Assembly: GCA_019649035.1 (NCBI GenBank)
Contig: BMAT01007740.1
Coordinates: forward strand, 32,542 to 53,012
DNA: 20,471 nt
Reading direction: 5' to 3'
From: Elysia marginata
Taxonomy: Eukaryota > Mollusca > Gastropoda > Plakobranchidae
Part shown: positions 9,683-19,096 of the stretch, in pieces
How positions within the stretch are numbered: position 1 is the stretch's first letter
Layout of the letters: the number at the start of each line of letters is the position of its first letter
Made by a program: the position numbers and the translations under genes
The notes under the pieces: model-generated
Seen by the model: only the letters and a program-made list of their open reading frames with translations
The model's database searches: none
What the model was told of the DNA's origin: nothing

Positions 9683-9882
9683 ACAACGGTAGCAAATTAA
9701 GCCTTTTTCATTTGGCCGTTAAATATAAACATGATATCATTACATAATGAAATATCTTGAAACATTCAAAGGAACTATATAAATTAAAAAACGATTGTAA
9801 GCTAAGCACAGTTTAAAAATATTTTGATAGCATGATGAACATTCATAAAAAGTAATATTGTTAATAAACTGTTTTAACTGTG

Positions 9883-10060
9883 ATGTCGTTGTTGATGTTG
9901 ATGATGACCAGAGATGATGATGATGATGATGAGAAATAAAGATGATGATAAAGATGGTGAAAATGATAATGAAATATAGTAAAAAATAAAATAAAAAAAT
10001 ATAAAAAAGAAATTATGACGAAGATGATAATGATGATGGTGTTGAGAACAAGAAAGATGA
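9883..10060. repeat. Imperfect GAT/GAA-type triplet repeat region
   Basis: GAT triplets with GTT, GAA and AAT variants recur through this region, densest at 9914-9932 and 10020-10045. Open frames on the minus strand here encode only Ile/His/Ser-rich low-complexity peptides and are not genes. Confidence 0.8.
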
Positions 10061-10398
10061 AAAAAATGTAGTAACTGATATAAAAACACCAATTACAATC
10101 AACACATAATCTAATAATATCAAACTTAGTAAATATTATGATATTAGTAAGAAGAACAATCAATAAGGACCCGATGATATTTGCAAACTCTTAAAAAAAA
10201 GAATAAAATCACAATAGACACCAACCCCCACAGGCTAATTAGGAGGGAGTATAAACAAACGTCATTACGATGTCCATGGAAATTGAAGTATAGCAACAGA
10301 TGTAAGGTAGCAATCCGTTACTGCTAATTGTAACCTTTCATTCCATAATTATTGCTATTTTATCATTTTCACGCCTATGAGATGTGACTCATTCTAAA
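10061..10398. other. AT-rich DNA, probably including the 3' region of the adjacent LINE
   Basis: It lies downstream of the minus-strand LINE C-terminus that ends at 10399, so part of it may be that element's 3' untranslated region. No tail repeat or duplication was located. Confidence 0.4.
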
Positions 10399-10638
10399 CT
10401 ACAATTGGGAATTTGTATAATTCAACAGGTGCCACCTTAAATTCGAACGAAATCTTGACAACGATACAGAGTGTTGTCTTATATTAGAAGGTAGAGTGTT
10501 CCAAAAAGCAATAGCACTGAAACAAACGCTCTGACTCTTGAAAATATCAACCCTAGGTAAGGGTAAAAAAAACCGTTTCGTGTCATTGGAGCACGGTGGA
10601 AATAAGTTACTAATATGATTAGGAACCTTCTTATGCAA
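10399..10638 (-). mobile_element. LINE relic, C-terminal end of reverse transcriptase ORF, undamaged frame of 79 codons
   Basis: The minus-strand frame 10638-10399 reads like the C-terminus of a jockey/CR1/Rex-type LINE. It opens with LHKKVPNHISNLFPP (the LxYKxLNNLxPxYLxxLxPP block). It continues with SVCFSAIAFWNTLPSNIR (the FxxxAxxxWNxLPxxIR block, residues about 37-54), then SLSRFRSNLRWHLL (FKxxLxxHLL). The frame has no internal stop, so it is younger than the relics at 1650 and 9021. It is cut at its 5' side exactly where the (GA)n tract begins. No catalytic RT motif is present. Any initiator codon is incidental, since this is an internal fragment of a larger protein. Confidence 0.8.
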
Positions 10639-10639
10639 G

Positions 10640-10713
<74 letters not shown>

Positions 10714-10725
10714 GCAGAAAGACAG
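10638..10725. repeat. (GA)n followed by (GACA)n microsatellite
   Basis: GA units with AAA interruptions (10638-10690) change to GACA units (10689-10712) and then GA/GACA-rich sequence. It abuts the truncated LINE fragment. Confidence 0.95.
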
Positions 10726-11257
10726 AGCGGAAAGTGGGATAGGAATATGGTCTGAGGAGGTTTTTATCCTAGATCGAGAAAAATTAGAGAATTTTTTTCC
10801 AACCGCTGTGGATTAGGAAAACGGCTAAGGGGAGACCCAAATTTTGTTTTAATAGGTAGGTTAATGCGTCATTCTAAGGACTCACGCCAAAATCTGGCCT
10901 GCCTTTTTCGTTTTTGAGATTTTTTTTCTATTATGCTAATAACAAATTTTTTACCTATATTGAGCCCACGACAATAGCTGTTTTTTGCGGACGTCCGTTA
11001 GAACCATAACGTCATGCCTCATTCAGCTGCGAGCCAAGTATATCTAGACATCTACCCTTCAGCAGCCCTAATAAACTTTGCAAGACAAGTTACCAATCTA
11101 TACTCAGCTGTTTTAAATCCACATGCCAGCATATGTACGAAAGCTTGCTAGATTTATAGAATCTAGTCTAGATCTAGATGTATATTATCAATAGAAACTC
11201 ATTGTTTAGGGACAAAAGAAAAGATGTGAGACGACGAGACGGACAGACATGTAAAGA
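10726..11257. other. Intergenic or intronic DNA, nothing recognised
   Basis: No ORF, RNA or mobile-element signature. Short TCTAGA-type self-complementary words cluster at 11160-11180. Confidence 0.5.
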
Positions 11258-11316
11258 CAAAGCGAGAGAGAGAGGGTGAGGAGGGAGAGAGCGAGAGAGA
11301 GAGAGGGAGAGAGAGT
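11258..11316. repeat. Imperfect GA-rich microsatellite
   Basis: GA units interrupted by GGG, GC and TG. A minus-strand open frame here is a Ser/Leu repeat artefact. Confidence 0.9.
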
Positions 11317-11458
11317 AAAGATGTACAATTTGATAAAGACGGTTATAGACAGTCATGTATAAACAGATGTAGACAGAGCAAGTTGTAGTAGAAACTCATG
11401 GTTTTGGGCCAAAAGAGGTGGGAGAGGAAGAGTGAGACAGCCAAGTACAGAGATGCAA

Positions 11459-11484
11459 TGAGAGAGAGTGTGTGTGTGTGAGAA

Positions 11485-11554
<70 letters not shown>
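11459..11554. repeat. (GA)n/(GT)n compound microsatellite
   Basis: GA, then about six GT units (11468-11480), then GA with occasional AAA to 11554. At about 96 bp this is the longest GA-type tract in the window. Confidence 0.95.
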
Positions 11555-11557
<3 letters not shown>

Positions 11558-11830
11558 TGTGAACTATGACAAAAATGAGGATAAAACGCCGTGGCAGATG
11601 AATACAGATCTCGTCGAGGTTGGTGACCTCAAATTTGGAAGGTTGGGCTAATTGTTGTTGTTTAGCAATAAAAAATAAATGTGGGGAAAAGCACTTTTCG
11701 ATATATATAATACGACCCAAGCTCTAGATTCGAAGCCTAGGCATCTAGCCATTATTAAAGTTTCAATGTAATCTTCTCTCACAAGCAAGTCACAGTCGCC
11801 ATGACTTCCTTCAGTTTTTCTGAATCATCA
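11555..11830. other. Intergenic or intronic DNA
   Basis: No gene recognised between the GA tract and the tRNA-like relic. Confidence 0.45.
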
Positions 11831-11915
11831 GAGGCAAGTGGCTCAGCCGGTTAGAGCGTCATGCTAATAATGTGAAACTCGAGGAGTGCGAATGAGATGT
11901 GTTCCATCCCGACAT
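11831..11915 (+). pseudogene. tRNA-Ile(AAT)-like relic (tRNA pseudogene or SINE head)
   Basis: The first half matches a eukaryotic tRNA-Ile. The A-box region GTGGCTCAGCCGG is at 11838-11850, and the D stem is intact (GCTC/GAGC). The anticodon stem (TCATG with TGTGA, counting G-T pairs) encloses a 7-base loop, CTAATAA, with an AAT anticodon. The second half is damaged. About 13 extra bases lie in the variable region, and the T arm is reduced to TGTTCCATCC (about 11900-11909) against the usual GGTTCGATCC, with no good T stem or acceptor stem. It is therefore not a functional tRNA. It could be a dead tRNA copy or the head of a SINE whose body has been lost, since no body is recognised after it. 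Confidence 0.7.
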
Positions 11916-13327
11916 TTTCCAAATAATTTTTAAATTGCTCAAAATAAACGCTAGGCTTTTTTTAATCAAATGAACTTGGTTATATAGTTCAATGTATTTT
12001 TTTTTAATTAATGGCTTATCGCATTGTTTTCTTTTTTTTAGACAGACAACATGGGCAATGTAGGGCCTATTGAGTGGAGTCGGCGTTTTTTTTTTTTCGC
12101 AACCAGGTTGAATCAGTTGGATATCACATTTTTGCCCTTACTTAAAGCAATTCTATTATCTTAGCTTGAATCCCCGAAATTCGCGGGCATTTCACTTGTT
12201 AATAAAATGAAATAATAAAAGAGGAAACAGTCAGAAATTTTTAGCAACTACGCGACTAACTCCTAACAAGAGGAGTGAAAAATGTAAAGAACTTTGAAAC
12301 ACAAAACATTTTACTCAAGAGGATTAGCAGCTAATTTGACGATTATATTGCAGCTGCTACCTCTTCAATTCTTTCCTTCAGCGCTGAGTGGAAAAAAACC
12401 CAGCTTGTCCACACTGTTTATTAAAAAACCCTAAAAGAATAATGAAGTTGTCTGAAATTTCAAAGAGATCAGGCGAGATCCCATGTGATGTAATGCTGTG
12501 CGCCCTTTTGTCTCCCCGAACAGCAGGAAATAGACAGTGCACAGGGCATTAATCTTTACAACGATCACAGATTCGCACAATGTCGATTCTCAAAGAAATG
12601 TCTCTTTTCCTTTGAACACAAAAGTAAGCTCATTATTTGTAGCCTTATACTGTTCTCTTGTAGTTTTGCGCTTGATCATCCAATTTATGTCTGGGGCAAT
12701 TATAACAAAGAACGAAAGACACTGGCACCGCAGACGATTTTTGTTGTTTTTGTTGGGTTTCTTTAAATATGTGGGTAACTTAGAAAAAGTATGGGAATAA
12801 TGACTGAAGAAATAATTAAAGAGAGGCCAGAAGATTATTGCTTTAGCTTTACTAACACGCTGATCAAATGAAATAGCCGGAAATTGTCAGGAAATGCCAT
12901 CTGTTTGGTTGAATTAAAATCTTTTATGTTTGGAGTACAGACAGACCAATTTTTAAAAATATAAAAATCAGTTATAACAATTACTAGCAGTTTTAAATGC
13001 CACAGAAATTTTACCACAATCATCACAAGAAACAACGTATAAAAGATTGTATCAATCCATCTTTGGGAAATTCGTTTTCTAACCTCATCATTGAAACAGT
13101 TAAGTTAAAAAAACTGTAAGATGGATCGATAATGGTACACATATTTTAAAAATATTGAGATGGTTATTAATCAGTTACCAATCATTCATTGAAATAAAAA
13201 ATAATTTATAGAAGAAGGATCACAGATTGCTAAACAACAACAAAGTTAACCATAGGGCGTTTGGTAATATAAAACCCCAACAACATAAAAATAAAAGATT
13301 ATTTGACTTAAGAATTCTTGTAATTAA
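11916..13327. other. Intergenic or intronic DNA, possibly including the 3' tail of LINE A
   Basis: Mostly AT-rich. Open frames at 12537-12800 (+) and 13035-12835 (-) give peptides with no recognised motif. Sequence just below 13328 should be the 3' untranslated region of the minus-strand LINE, but its end could not be fixed. Confidence 0.45.
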
Positions 13328-14940
13328 TTATAGTCTCTGAAAATGTTTATTAATCCAAGTAATGGACCGAAGCAAGATTGAGTTACCCTACCTACTCGTT
13401 CTTATTTTAGGCATTTTCACCCCCTCAACTACGAGGTAGTTTTTTTAATGGTCATGAAGAGGGTGTGGACTATAACACTATACTTTTCTGGTCTGTTTAA
13501 TTTTTTTTTTATTATACAGAGCATGTCTATGTCGTTTTTGTCGGTCACCTTGCACATCGCAAGATTCAGATTTGTGACTAAGCTGGTTTTATTTGTGTTG
13601 TCTTCACCAGCATGGCATGCTAATACTTAGAGCCCTTACCCACAAAAAAGGTGTAGAACATATAACACAATTTTTTCTTATGTCAAAAGATTTGAGTTTT
13701 CGCAAACGATACATTAATTTGCAGTTTTAAGTTTTTATACACTGGTCTGTGTTGGAAATGAGATTAGGGCGCAAGTTATCGTTCCTCTTTGAAAACTTTC
13801 TCTTTAAAAGCAATTACTTGCAGGCAAGAACGATAACTTTGTGTTTTATTCTCATTCTCAATTAGGGCTCTAATAAAGTTTACTGTCTAAGAAGTCTATT
13901 AAGTCTTTATAATTTTCCCATGCTTTCAATTCTTTGTACGCGTACACCATAACTATATTATTGTGTGAATGCTGTTTTTTTCCGAAAATCAAATACCATT
14001 TCTTTGGTTATGTCAATGAATAGGCCAAGATAAATATCCTTACACCAGTCACAATTTGACACAATTTCATTAACATACGCGGCATCTTTGCCTATAGTAG
14101 TTAGGCCAATCGTCATCATACACGTCAACAAAACAAGAGTCATGTGACAGTCTAATGTTTAGATGCGAAAAAAAAGAAGGAACAGACCCCATCCGTATTA
14201 GTTGTGCCCTTGTTTGAATTTATAGTTTAACCAGTTGTGGACGAAGAGACAAATTATTTAGAGTTCAGGGTATGGTAAAACGGTACAGGTCCTAATTAAT
14301 TAGTTTATCGCCCTCTAAAACTATAAAACCCGTAGACGAATCTTAGAGCCAGGTTTTTATAGATGTTCGACATAGATTATTCAGTACCTGGAGTAATGCA
14401 TCTTCTACGCTTCTTATGGATCTGTACGCAAATTGATGTTGGTCTATAAAGCCAGATACAAGTTGATTAGGATAGAATAATAAACACCACCCACACACTT
14501 TCATAGCACATGAGGTAAGCTCCTTTATGAAGAGCTGTACATCAGCTTTTTAGGTAGTGGTACAATTTTAGAGGTTTTCCCCAAAATTATTCATCGACAT
14601 TCAGGGACATCTAATTTAAAAATAAAAGTAAAATGTAAAAATCTGACTTGTGCATTTATTCAAAACGGTCCAGAAGCCTTGCTTGATTTCAGTTTTCTTA
14701 AGTCTTTGTAGAAAACGTCATCTTTCACTGTGATCATTTTTCAATTGTTTGACAAACGTTCTTTAAACAGAGTCGACCTTTCATTCCTCGTGGTGGTCAT
14801 CTCTAGCATCAATGTTTCATACTTTGAAGGTATTACGCCAGTGACTACTTGCGGCAGTTAGAAGAGGCGTTTTCGTGCAGATGAAAACTGTTTACAAACT
14901 GTCAAAAGAAAAAGGGGGCCAAAGAAACATGAAAAAGAAT
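13328..14940 (-). mobile_element. LINE family A, copy 1: long decayed reverse transcriptase (CR1/Rex1-like)
   Basis: Reading the minus strand across frames gives nearly the whole RT domain of a non-LTR retrotransposon in the correct order. Motifs seen: ITVKDDVFYKDLRKL and KASGP (about 14745-14675), KTSKIVPLPKK (14575-14546), FIDQHQFAYRSIRSVEDALL (about 14450-14391), RPQLVKL, a degenerate catalytic FADD position (14155-14144), then WCKDIYLGL and TKEMVFDFRK (14050-13980). After these come ELKAWENYK and LDSKL (to 13870), RLRKLKSFDIRK (about 13709-13674), DIDML (about 13533), and a C-terminus with MPKIRTSR, NSILLRS and INKHF, ending at TAA 13330-13328. The order and spacing match the KASGPD, FAYR.xRSVEDA, TKEMxxDFRK, RLxFLRKLxSF, YRxPxxxTNRxxNSFxPxxIxLLN set of one common animal LINE lineage. 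It has many stops and several frame changes, so it is dead and old. Nucleotide similarity to the copy at 17925-18390 supports extension to about 14940. No endonuclease region was recognised beyond. Confidence 0.85.
13763..13868. mobile_element. 90-bp insertion in LINE A with 8-bp flanking direct repeat
   Basis: ATTAGGGC occurs at 13763-13770 and again at 13861-13868, enclosing 90 bases. In the LINE reading, LDSKL lies just to one side and SNTDQ then RLRKLKSF to the other, exactly the segments that are normally adjacent. The 90 bases plus one repeat copy are therefore surplus. An 8-bp target-site duplication is typical of hAT and P-type DNA transposons. Inside, AAGTTATCGTTC (13773-13784) and its perfect reverse complement (13828-13839) form an inverted pair, but the extreme ends are not clear terminal inverted repeats. 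I call it a possible short non-autonomous DNA element; local duplication is the alternative. Confidence 0.5.
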
Positions 14941-16158
14941 TTCAATCAGTTCTAAAACAATTATCGCCTATGCCCTTTCCAACTATCAAAAACTGATACT
15001 AGAAGAATATCAACATAAAGCCAGTACCATGAAAGTTTTTCGTGTGAAGCAAAAAGTCCAGTGAGCGCTACCAACAGCGTCACATCGTCAATTTATTTGG
15101 GGCAGAGAAATCACACCATCATTAAAACTAACTGTATCAGTTAAAAATATATTTTATACAACTGTCATCTTTAGCATTGACTGCTGCATCACTCCTCAAG
15201 TAGGTGCGACAGAACCATCATCAGAAGCAAAAATAAATAAATCTTTTGACAGTGTACAGAACAGAACAAACATAAAAAAGCGTAAAACTAATAGCTATAT
15301 CCTTATGCAAATGTATGCGACGGAAAAATTGTCTAAAGGATGCATATTAAAAACTACACCAGTTGCAAATGGATGGGTAAAAACAATAATCTTATCACCT
15401 GTTAATGAATTCAGGTCATGACTGCAGAAACAGACTGATTATGCAAAGCGATGTGTAGGCCCAATGTTAACACGGTCTCATAACAAGAACTGAAGTTGCT
15501 TGTCGTAAATGTCTTATTATGGTTAAGTTCTACACCATTTATTGCTTTATCAGTTATGTAAAGTAACATTATTAAAATCTGATATTATAATTTAAAATAA
15601 TAACTTAGATTTCTTGAACTTTAATATATCTAAGTAAAAGAAAAATTTAATGAGTGCCATTTTTACACGGGAAACCAACTTTATGATGGCTCTTTGGAAA
15701 CACTAATTTTGTTTGCGGAAGCCAAGTCTGTACCGGATTTCCTAGAAGACCCATTATGCACTAGATATGAAAGGATCAAAGTTTTTTTTTAATCATGCTT
15801 ATGATAATTATGTCTATGACCTAAAAGCTGTGTGTCACAAGATCACCTCAAAATTGCTTTGAACTTCAATGTAACCTATCAAAATAATATGAATATTGAG
15901 ATAAAACAACATTGAAGTCTTCTCTTTTAAGCATAAGAGGAAAACAATAAGAAAGAGACTATCGAACCTTACTTTTTTGTGCAAAAATACAATTATCAAA
16001 CAGTAACTGCTAGTAACAATCTTTGGGATTTTTTAAGCTTTATCCCTTAAGATTCTTTTGAATGGGCCTAAGCACAGAGCTATTTGACAAAATTTGAGAT
16101 ACGTTTATATAAATCATTATTTTTGTTGGTTTCTCTGAGTGTAAGAATTTGCTTAGAT

Positions 16159-16159
<1 letters not shown>
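14941..16159. other. Intergenic or LINE-flanking DNA, nothing firmly recognised
   Basis: This would hold the 5' part of LINE A copy 1 if more of it survived, but I found no endonuclease motifs. A 118-codon stop-free stretch on the plus strand (15065-15421) has no motif I recognise and lacks a good start. Such lengths are expected once or twice by chance in a window this AT-rich. Confidence 0.45.
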
Positions 16160-16206
<47 letters not shown>

Positions 16207-16216
16207 GCTCTCTCTT
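16160..16216. repeat. (CT)n microsatellite
   Basis: About 17 perfect TC units, then interrupted TC-rich sequence to 16216. Confidence 0.95.
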
Positions 16217-16603
16217 TTCTGTCTAATTGAGTAATTCTCTATCTCTTTAATGCTGTCTTTCATTCTTTTCATCTATGTACCTGACCGCCTGCTTTTCTCG
16301 ATGCATAATCGCTTTTCAGAATTCAATTGATGGGCGATCTCATATATAGATCTTTACCAGTGGAGAGAATGACAAAAATTTTTATGAGTGGGTGCAAAAC
16401 AAACATTACATATTGGTTTATCTAGAGAACTTTAAAATTTTAAATAGACTTGCAATATGAGACTAAGAATGCGCCATTCTTAAATACGTTTTAAAATCAT
16501 GTTGATCGTGAATTGGTATCTCTTAAATGTGATTTTGATTAATTTTTGGTTTTTATGATTTTTTGGGCGTTTAAAAGATAATAGCTCTATTCAGCTTTTG
16601 TAA
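16217..16603. other. Intergenic DNA, nothing recognised
   Basis: AT-rich DNA between the CT microsatellite and the first copy of the unknown direct repeat. No motif or repeat was seen. Confidence 0.5.
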
Positions 16604-16816
16604 TGATTTAATCGATTTGTGTTCTACTTGAAATGCTGCACCCTGATGACTTGTAGGACTGATTCAGTGGTCTTTTTGGCTACGCATAAGAGCAAAACAT
16701 ATTTATTAAGATGAAAATTTGCCTTTTGAAAAAGGCCCAACATTGTCGGTCCGTGACCACGTATTGGGCTTCAGTGAGTGTAGAGGTCAACCAGACAAAA
16801 TGAGAACAAAATACCT
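16604..16816. repeat. Unknown direct repeat, copy 1 (~213 bp)
   Basis: This segment aligns along its length with 17394-17619 in the same orientation. Shared words include TACTTGAAATGCTGCA, TGATGACTTG, TTTTTTGGCTACG-type sequence, AAAATTTG.CTTTT, TTGTCG.TCC.TGA.CACGTAT, GGCTTCA.TGAGT and GAGGT.AACCAG. By eye the identity is roughly three quarters with small gaps. It matches no family I can name. On the minus strand both copies contain a KRQIFIL-like stretch, hinting that the ancestor could have been coding, but this is weak. Confidence 0.85.
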
Positions 16817-17393
16817 TAAAAATTAACATGTCCTTAAAATTGTCTTTGATTTTTTTTTTGTTTCTCCCTGTTCGCGCATATGTTTGAGAGCGATAGTTCA
16901 GGAAAATCAACATAAGGGGGAATACAAGAGGAAGATTTCTCTCATACGTAAAAAAAACATCACGTTATCTACAATCTACCCACAGCACCTATCATGATTG
17001 GTTTGCAATACAAACGTAAATTGAGAAGCTTCTACTGCAGTGATGAACTAAGTTTCAAAATCATAGCTTGAAATTGCGACCGTACTCTTTTTTTAGCAAT
17101 ATCTAAAGTTCCGTTGGCACTATTTTTTAACAACGACTTTTCTAACCTCACTTTTAAAAAAAAAAGTTGCGACGTATCTAACAGCTAAGTTCATATAGGT
17201 AATAAAAAAAAGTGTGATTAACTGTCATAGTGTATCATACTTTAATTACGTTTGTGCACTTGTTTCTTTTCTGTTTTTAATGTTTACCCCGGTTAAAAAA
17301 GAACTATAATTGTCTACCCAAATAAACACATGAAAAGCGTGTGGGGGTTATTATAAAAATTGAGAAAAATTGCTTTCTTCCGAAATGACCAGA
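16817..17393. other. Spacer between the two unknown repeat copies
   Basis: About 577 bp of AT-rich sequence with no recognised gene, element boundary or similarity to the region before copy 1. If the two repeats are ends of one element, this would be its interior. Confidence 0.4.
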
Positions 17394-17619
17394 AATTGGT
17401 TTCCATCGACTTGTTTTGTACTTGAAATGCTGCAATGTGATGACTTGAAGAACTGTTTTGGTGGCCTTTTTTGGCTACGTGCAAAAAAACAAGACATCAT
17501 TAGTAGAATAAAAATTTGTCTTTTATAAAGATACCTAACGTTGTCGATCCCTGATCACGTATCCGGCTTCATTGAGTTTTGAGGTTAACCAGGAAAATGG
17601 TGATCAATTAAATTACCTG
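17394..17619. repeat. Unknown direct repeat, copy 2 (~226 bp)
   Basis: The partner of 16604-16816, starting about 790 bp downstream in the same orientation. Divergence is spread evenly, with short indels, so the duplication is old. Just after it, GAAGGGTAGT and GCTACTCTTC (17624-17662) form a loose inverted pair whose significance is unknown. Confidence 0.85.
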
Positions 17620-17924
17620 CACTGAAGGGTAGTGAAACCACTAGTCTAGCTCGCTACTCTTCCGTTTTATTTAAGGCCTTTCAAGCTTTTTAAAGTATTT
17701 TGGCTGTAGAAAAAACTCCAATTCTTACTTTTGTTCAACAAAAAACAAGGGCGGGACTGAAAACTCAATAATAATTACATCAAATATTATTCCAATATTA
17801 TGCTTAAGTTGATAGTGGTCTTTTTTTTCAGCAGATAAAAATCATTTAACTTTTAAACAACAAGTCATTTACTTGTCCTTAATATCGCAATATACTTTAA
17901 ACTCCAATTGCTACAAACTTTTTT
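17620..17924. other. Spacer before LINE A copy 2
   Basis: About 305 bp of AT-rich DNA. It may include weakly preserved 5' sequence of LINE A, since similarity to the other copy fades gradually below 17925. Confidence 0.35.
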
Positions 17925-18390
17925 ATTTTAGAAATTTTCTTTTCATTTTTCTGTAGCCCCCCTTCCCCTCCCTTTCCCTTTCGCTGTTTCCTAACAGCTT
18001 TCATTTGGAAGAAATAAATTCGCCTCTTCTGACTGCCTCAAAAAGTTACTCTTGTGATGCACTTAAAATATGAGAAATTTATGCTAGATTCGACTGCTAC
18101 GGCTTCAGTAAAGAGAGAAATGAAAGGTCGAGTGATTTGAGAAAAAAAATATGTCGACAAATGGAAAAGGATCACAATGAAATGTGATATTATCTACAAA
18201 GACTGAAGAAAATTGAATGAAACAAGACATCCGGGCCGGATGATATAAGTCCCAGCGTTTCGAAGAATCGCACTAGTCAGTTTTTTTTTTAATTGAACTA
18301 TTATTTTTACAACATTTGGGAGAGATTCTGCAACATAAGATGTGTCCTCGTGCAAACATTTCACAAAATTTGACTACTTGTAATCTTTTT
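17925..18390 (+). mobile_element. LINE family A, copy 2: fragment around the start of the RT domain
   Basis: On the plus strand this aligns at the nucleotide level with the minus-strand reading of 14940-14600. Matching landmarks in order: GCCCCC in a T/C-rich tract (17957), CGCCTCTTCT.ACTGCC (18022), ATGCTAGA (18082), AATGAAAGGTCGA (18119), GATCACA.TGAAA (18169) and TCTACAAAGACT (18193). It reads ITMKCDIIYKD followed by RKL, and then in another frame NKTSGPDDISPSVSKN (about 18215-18265). This is the KASGPDxISPxVLK block that precedes the RT fingers. Similarity fades near 18390. The copy is a dead internal fragment lacking both ends. It lies on the opposite strand to copy 1, head to head, about 3 kb away. 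Confidence 0.75.
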
Positions 18391-18669
18391 ATATGTCATT
18401 AATAGACTTTGAATCAGGCTATCCAGTGTTTGAATCAAGAAGGGGATGAATGGTGAATTTTTATGTAAACAAAATAGTTTCCTCTAGACATTCATTTACC
18501 TTGTTAATCCTTACATCATGCATTTCTTTCTCGTGGCATTGTGAGATAGACAGAGGTTGAATGAAGGACTTGTAAATAACGGTTCATAATAAATCACTTT
18601 AAACTTAAATAAGGAAACGAGTGGGACGGTTAAAATCAAATAAAACTCGATCAAGCCACCAAGAGAGCC
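18391..18669. other. Intergenic DNA, possibly the body of the adjacent minus-strand SINE relic
   Basis: No gene. If the tRNA-Leu-like head at 18670-18750 belongs to a SINE, its body would lie here, but no recognisable central block or tail was found. Confidence 0.35.
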
Positions 18670-18750
18670 AGAACCTACAGCAAGGACTTGACCCTCTAAA
18701 CCATTTGTTCAACACTTGAGCCTTAGGGTGTGTCTCCCACTACACCAGGA
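18670..18750 (-). mobile_element. tRNA-Leu-like SINE head or tRNA pseudogene
   Basis: On the minus strand, an A box TGGTGTAGTGGG (18747-18736) fits the Pol III consensus. A B box GGGTCAAGTCC (18694-18684) differs from GGTTCRANTCC mainly at one base. The interval is longer than in most tRNAs, and the segment CTAAGGCTCAAGTG resembles the anticodon arm of tRNA-Leu, a class with a long variable arm. No clean acceptor stem is visible, so a working tRNA is unlikely. It is most simply a decayed SINE promoter head or a tRNA-Leu pseudogene. Confidence 0.55.
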
Positions 18751-18976
18751 CATGACATGACTACAGTTACAAATATAGCTTTTTCCAAGGCGTTTTTCAT
18801 CCAAGCCTCGTACATTAGTACTTTACGTAAACACTCAACACGAACTGCGAGAGACATCTCATTTGCGTAAATGCATATTTTATTGTAAAAAAAAAAAAAA
18901 GATACAACTCCCCTTTTATTTCAAAGATTTTTTTTATCTTGATCACTGACAGCAGGAGCAATAAGTATTTATTTGA
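18751..18976. other. Intergenic DNA with a 14-base poly-A run
   Basis: AT-rich; an A run sits at about 18887-18900. No gene recognised. Confidence 0.5.
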
Positions 18977-19006
18977 TGTCATCATCATAATCATTATCAC
19001 CTTCAC

Positions 19007-19039
<33 letters not shown>

Positions 19040-19096
19040 TATCACCATCACCATCATCATCACCATCACCATCATCATGATCATTATCATCATCAT
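18977..19096. repeat. (CAT)n triplet microsatellite
   Basis: About 40 triplets of CAT/ATC with CAC and TAT variants, the purest stretch at 19007-19039. Poly-Ile and poly-Met open frames on the two strands are artefacts of the repeat. Confidence 0.95.

Noticed and set aside
12537-12800. 87-codon open frame on the plus strand
   Set aside because: No recognisable domain; composition fits AT-rich noncoding DNA.
15065-15421. 118-codon stop-free stretch on the plus strand
   Set aside because: No recognised motif and no start codon near its beginning; about one or two such stretches are expected by chance here.
16604-17619. Repeat pair as the long terminal repeats of a retroelement
   Set aside because: No internal coding motif, primer-binding site or terminal TG/CA was seen, so only an unknown direct repeat is claimed.
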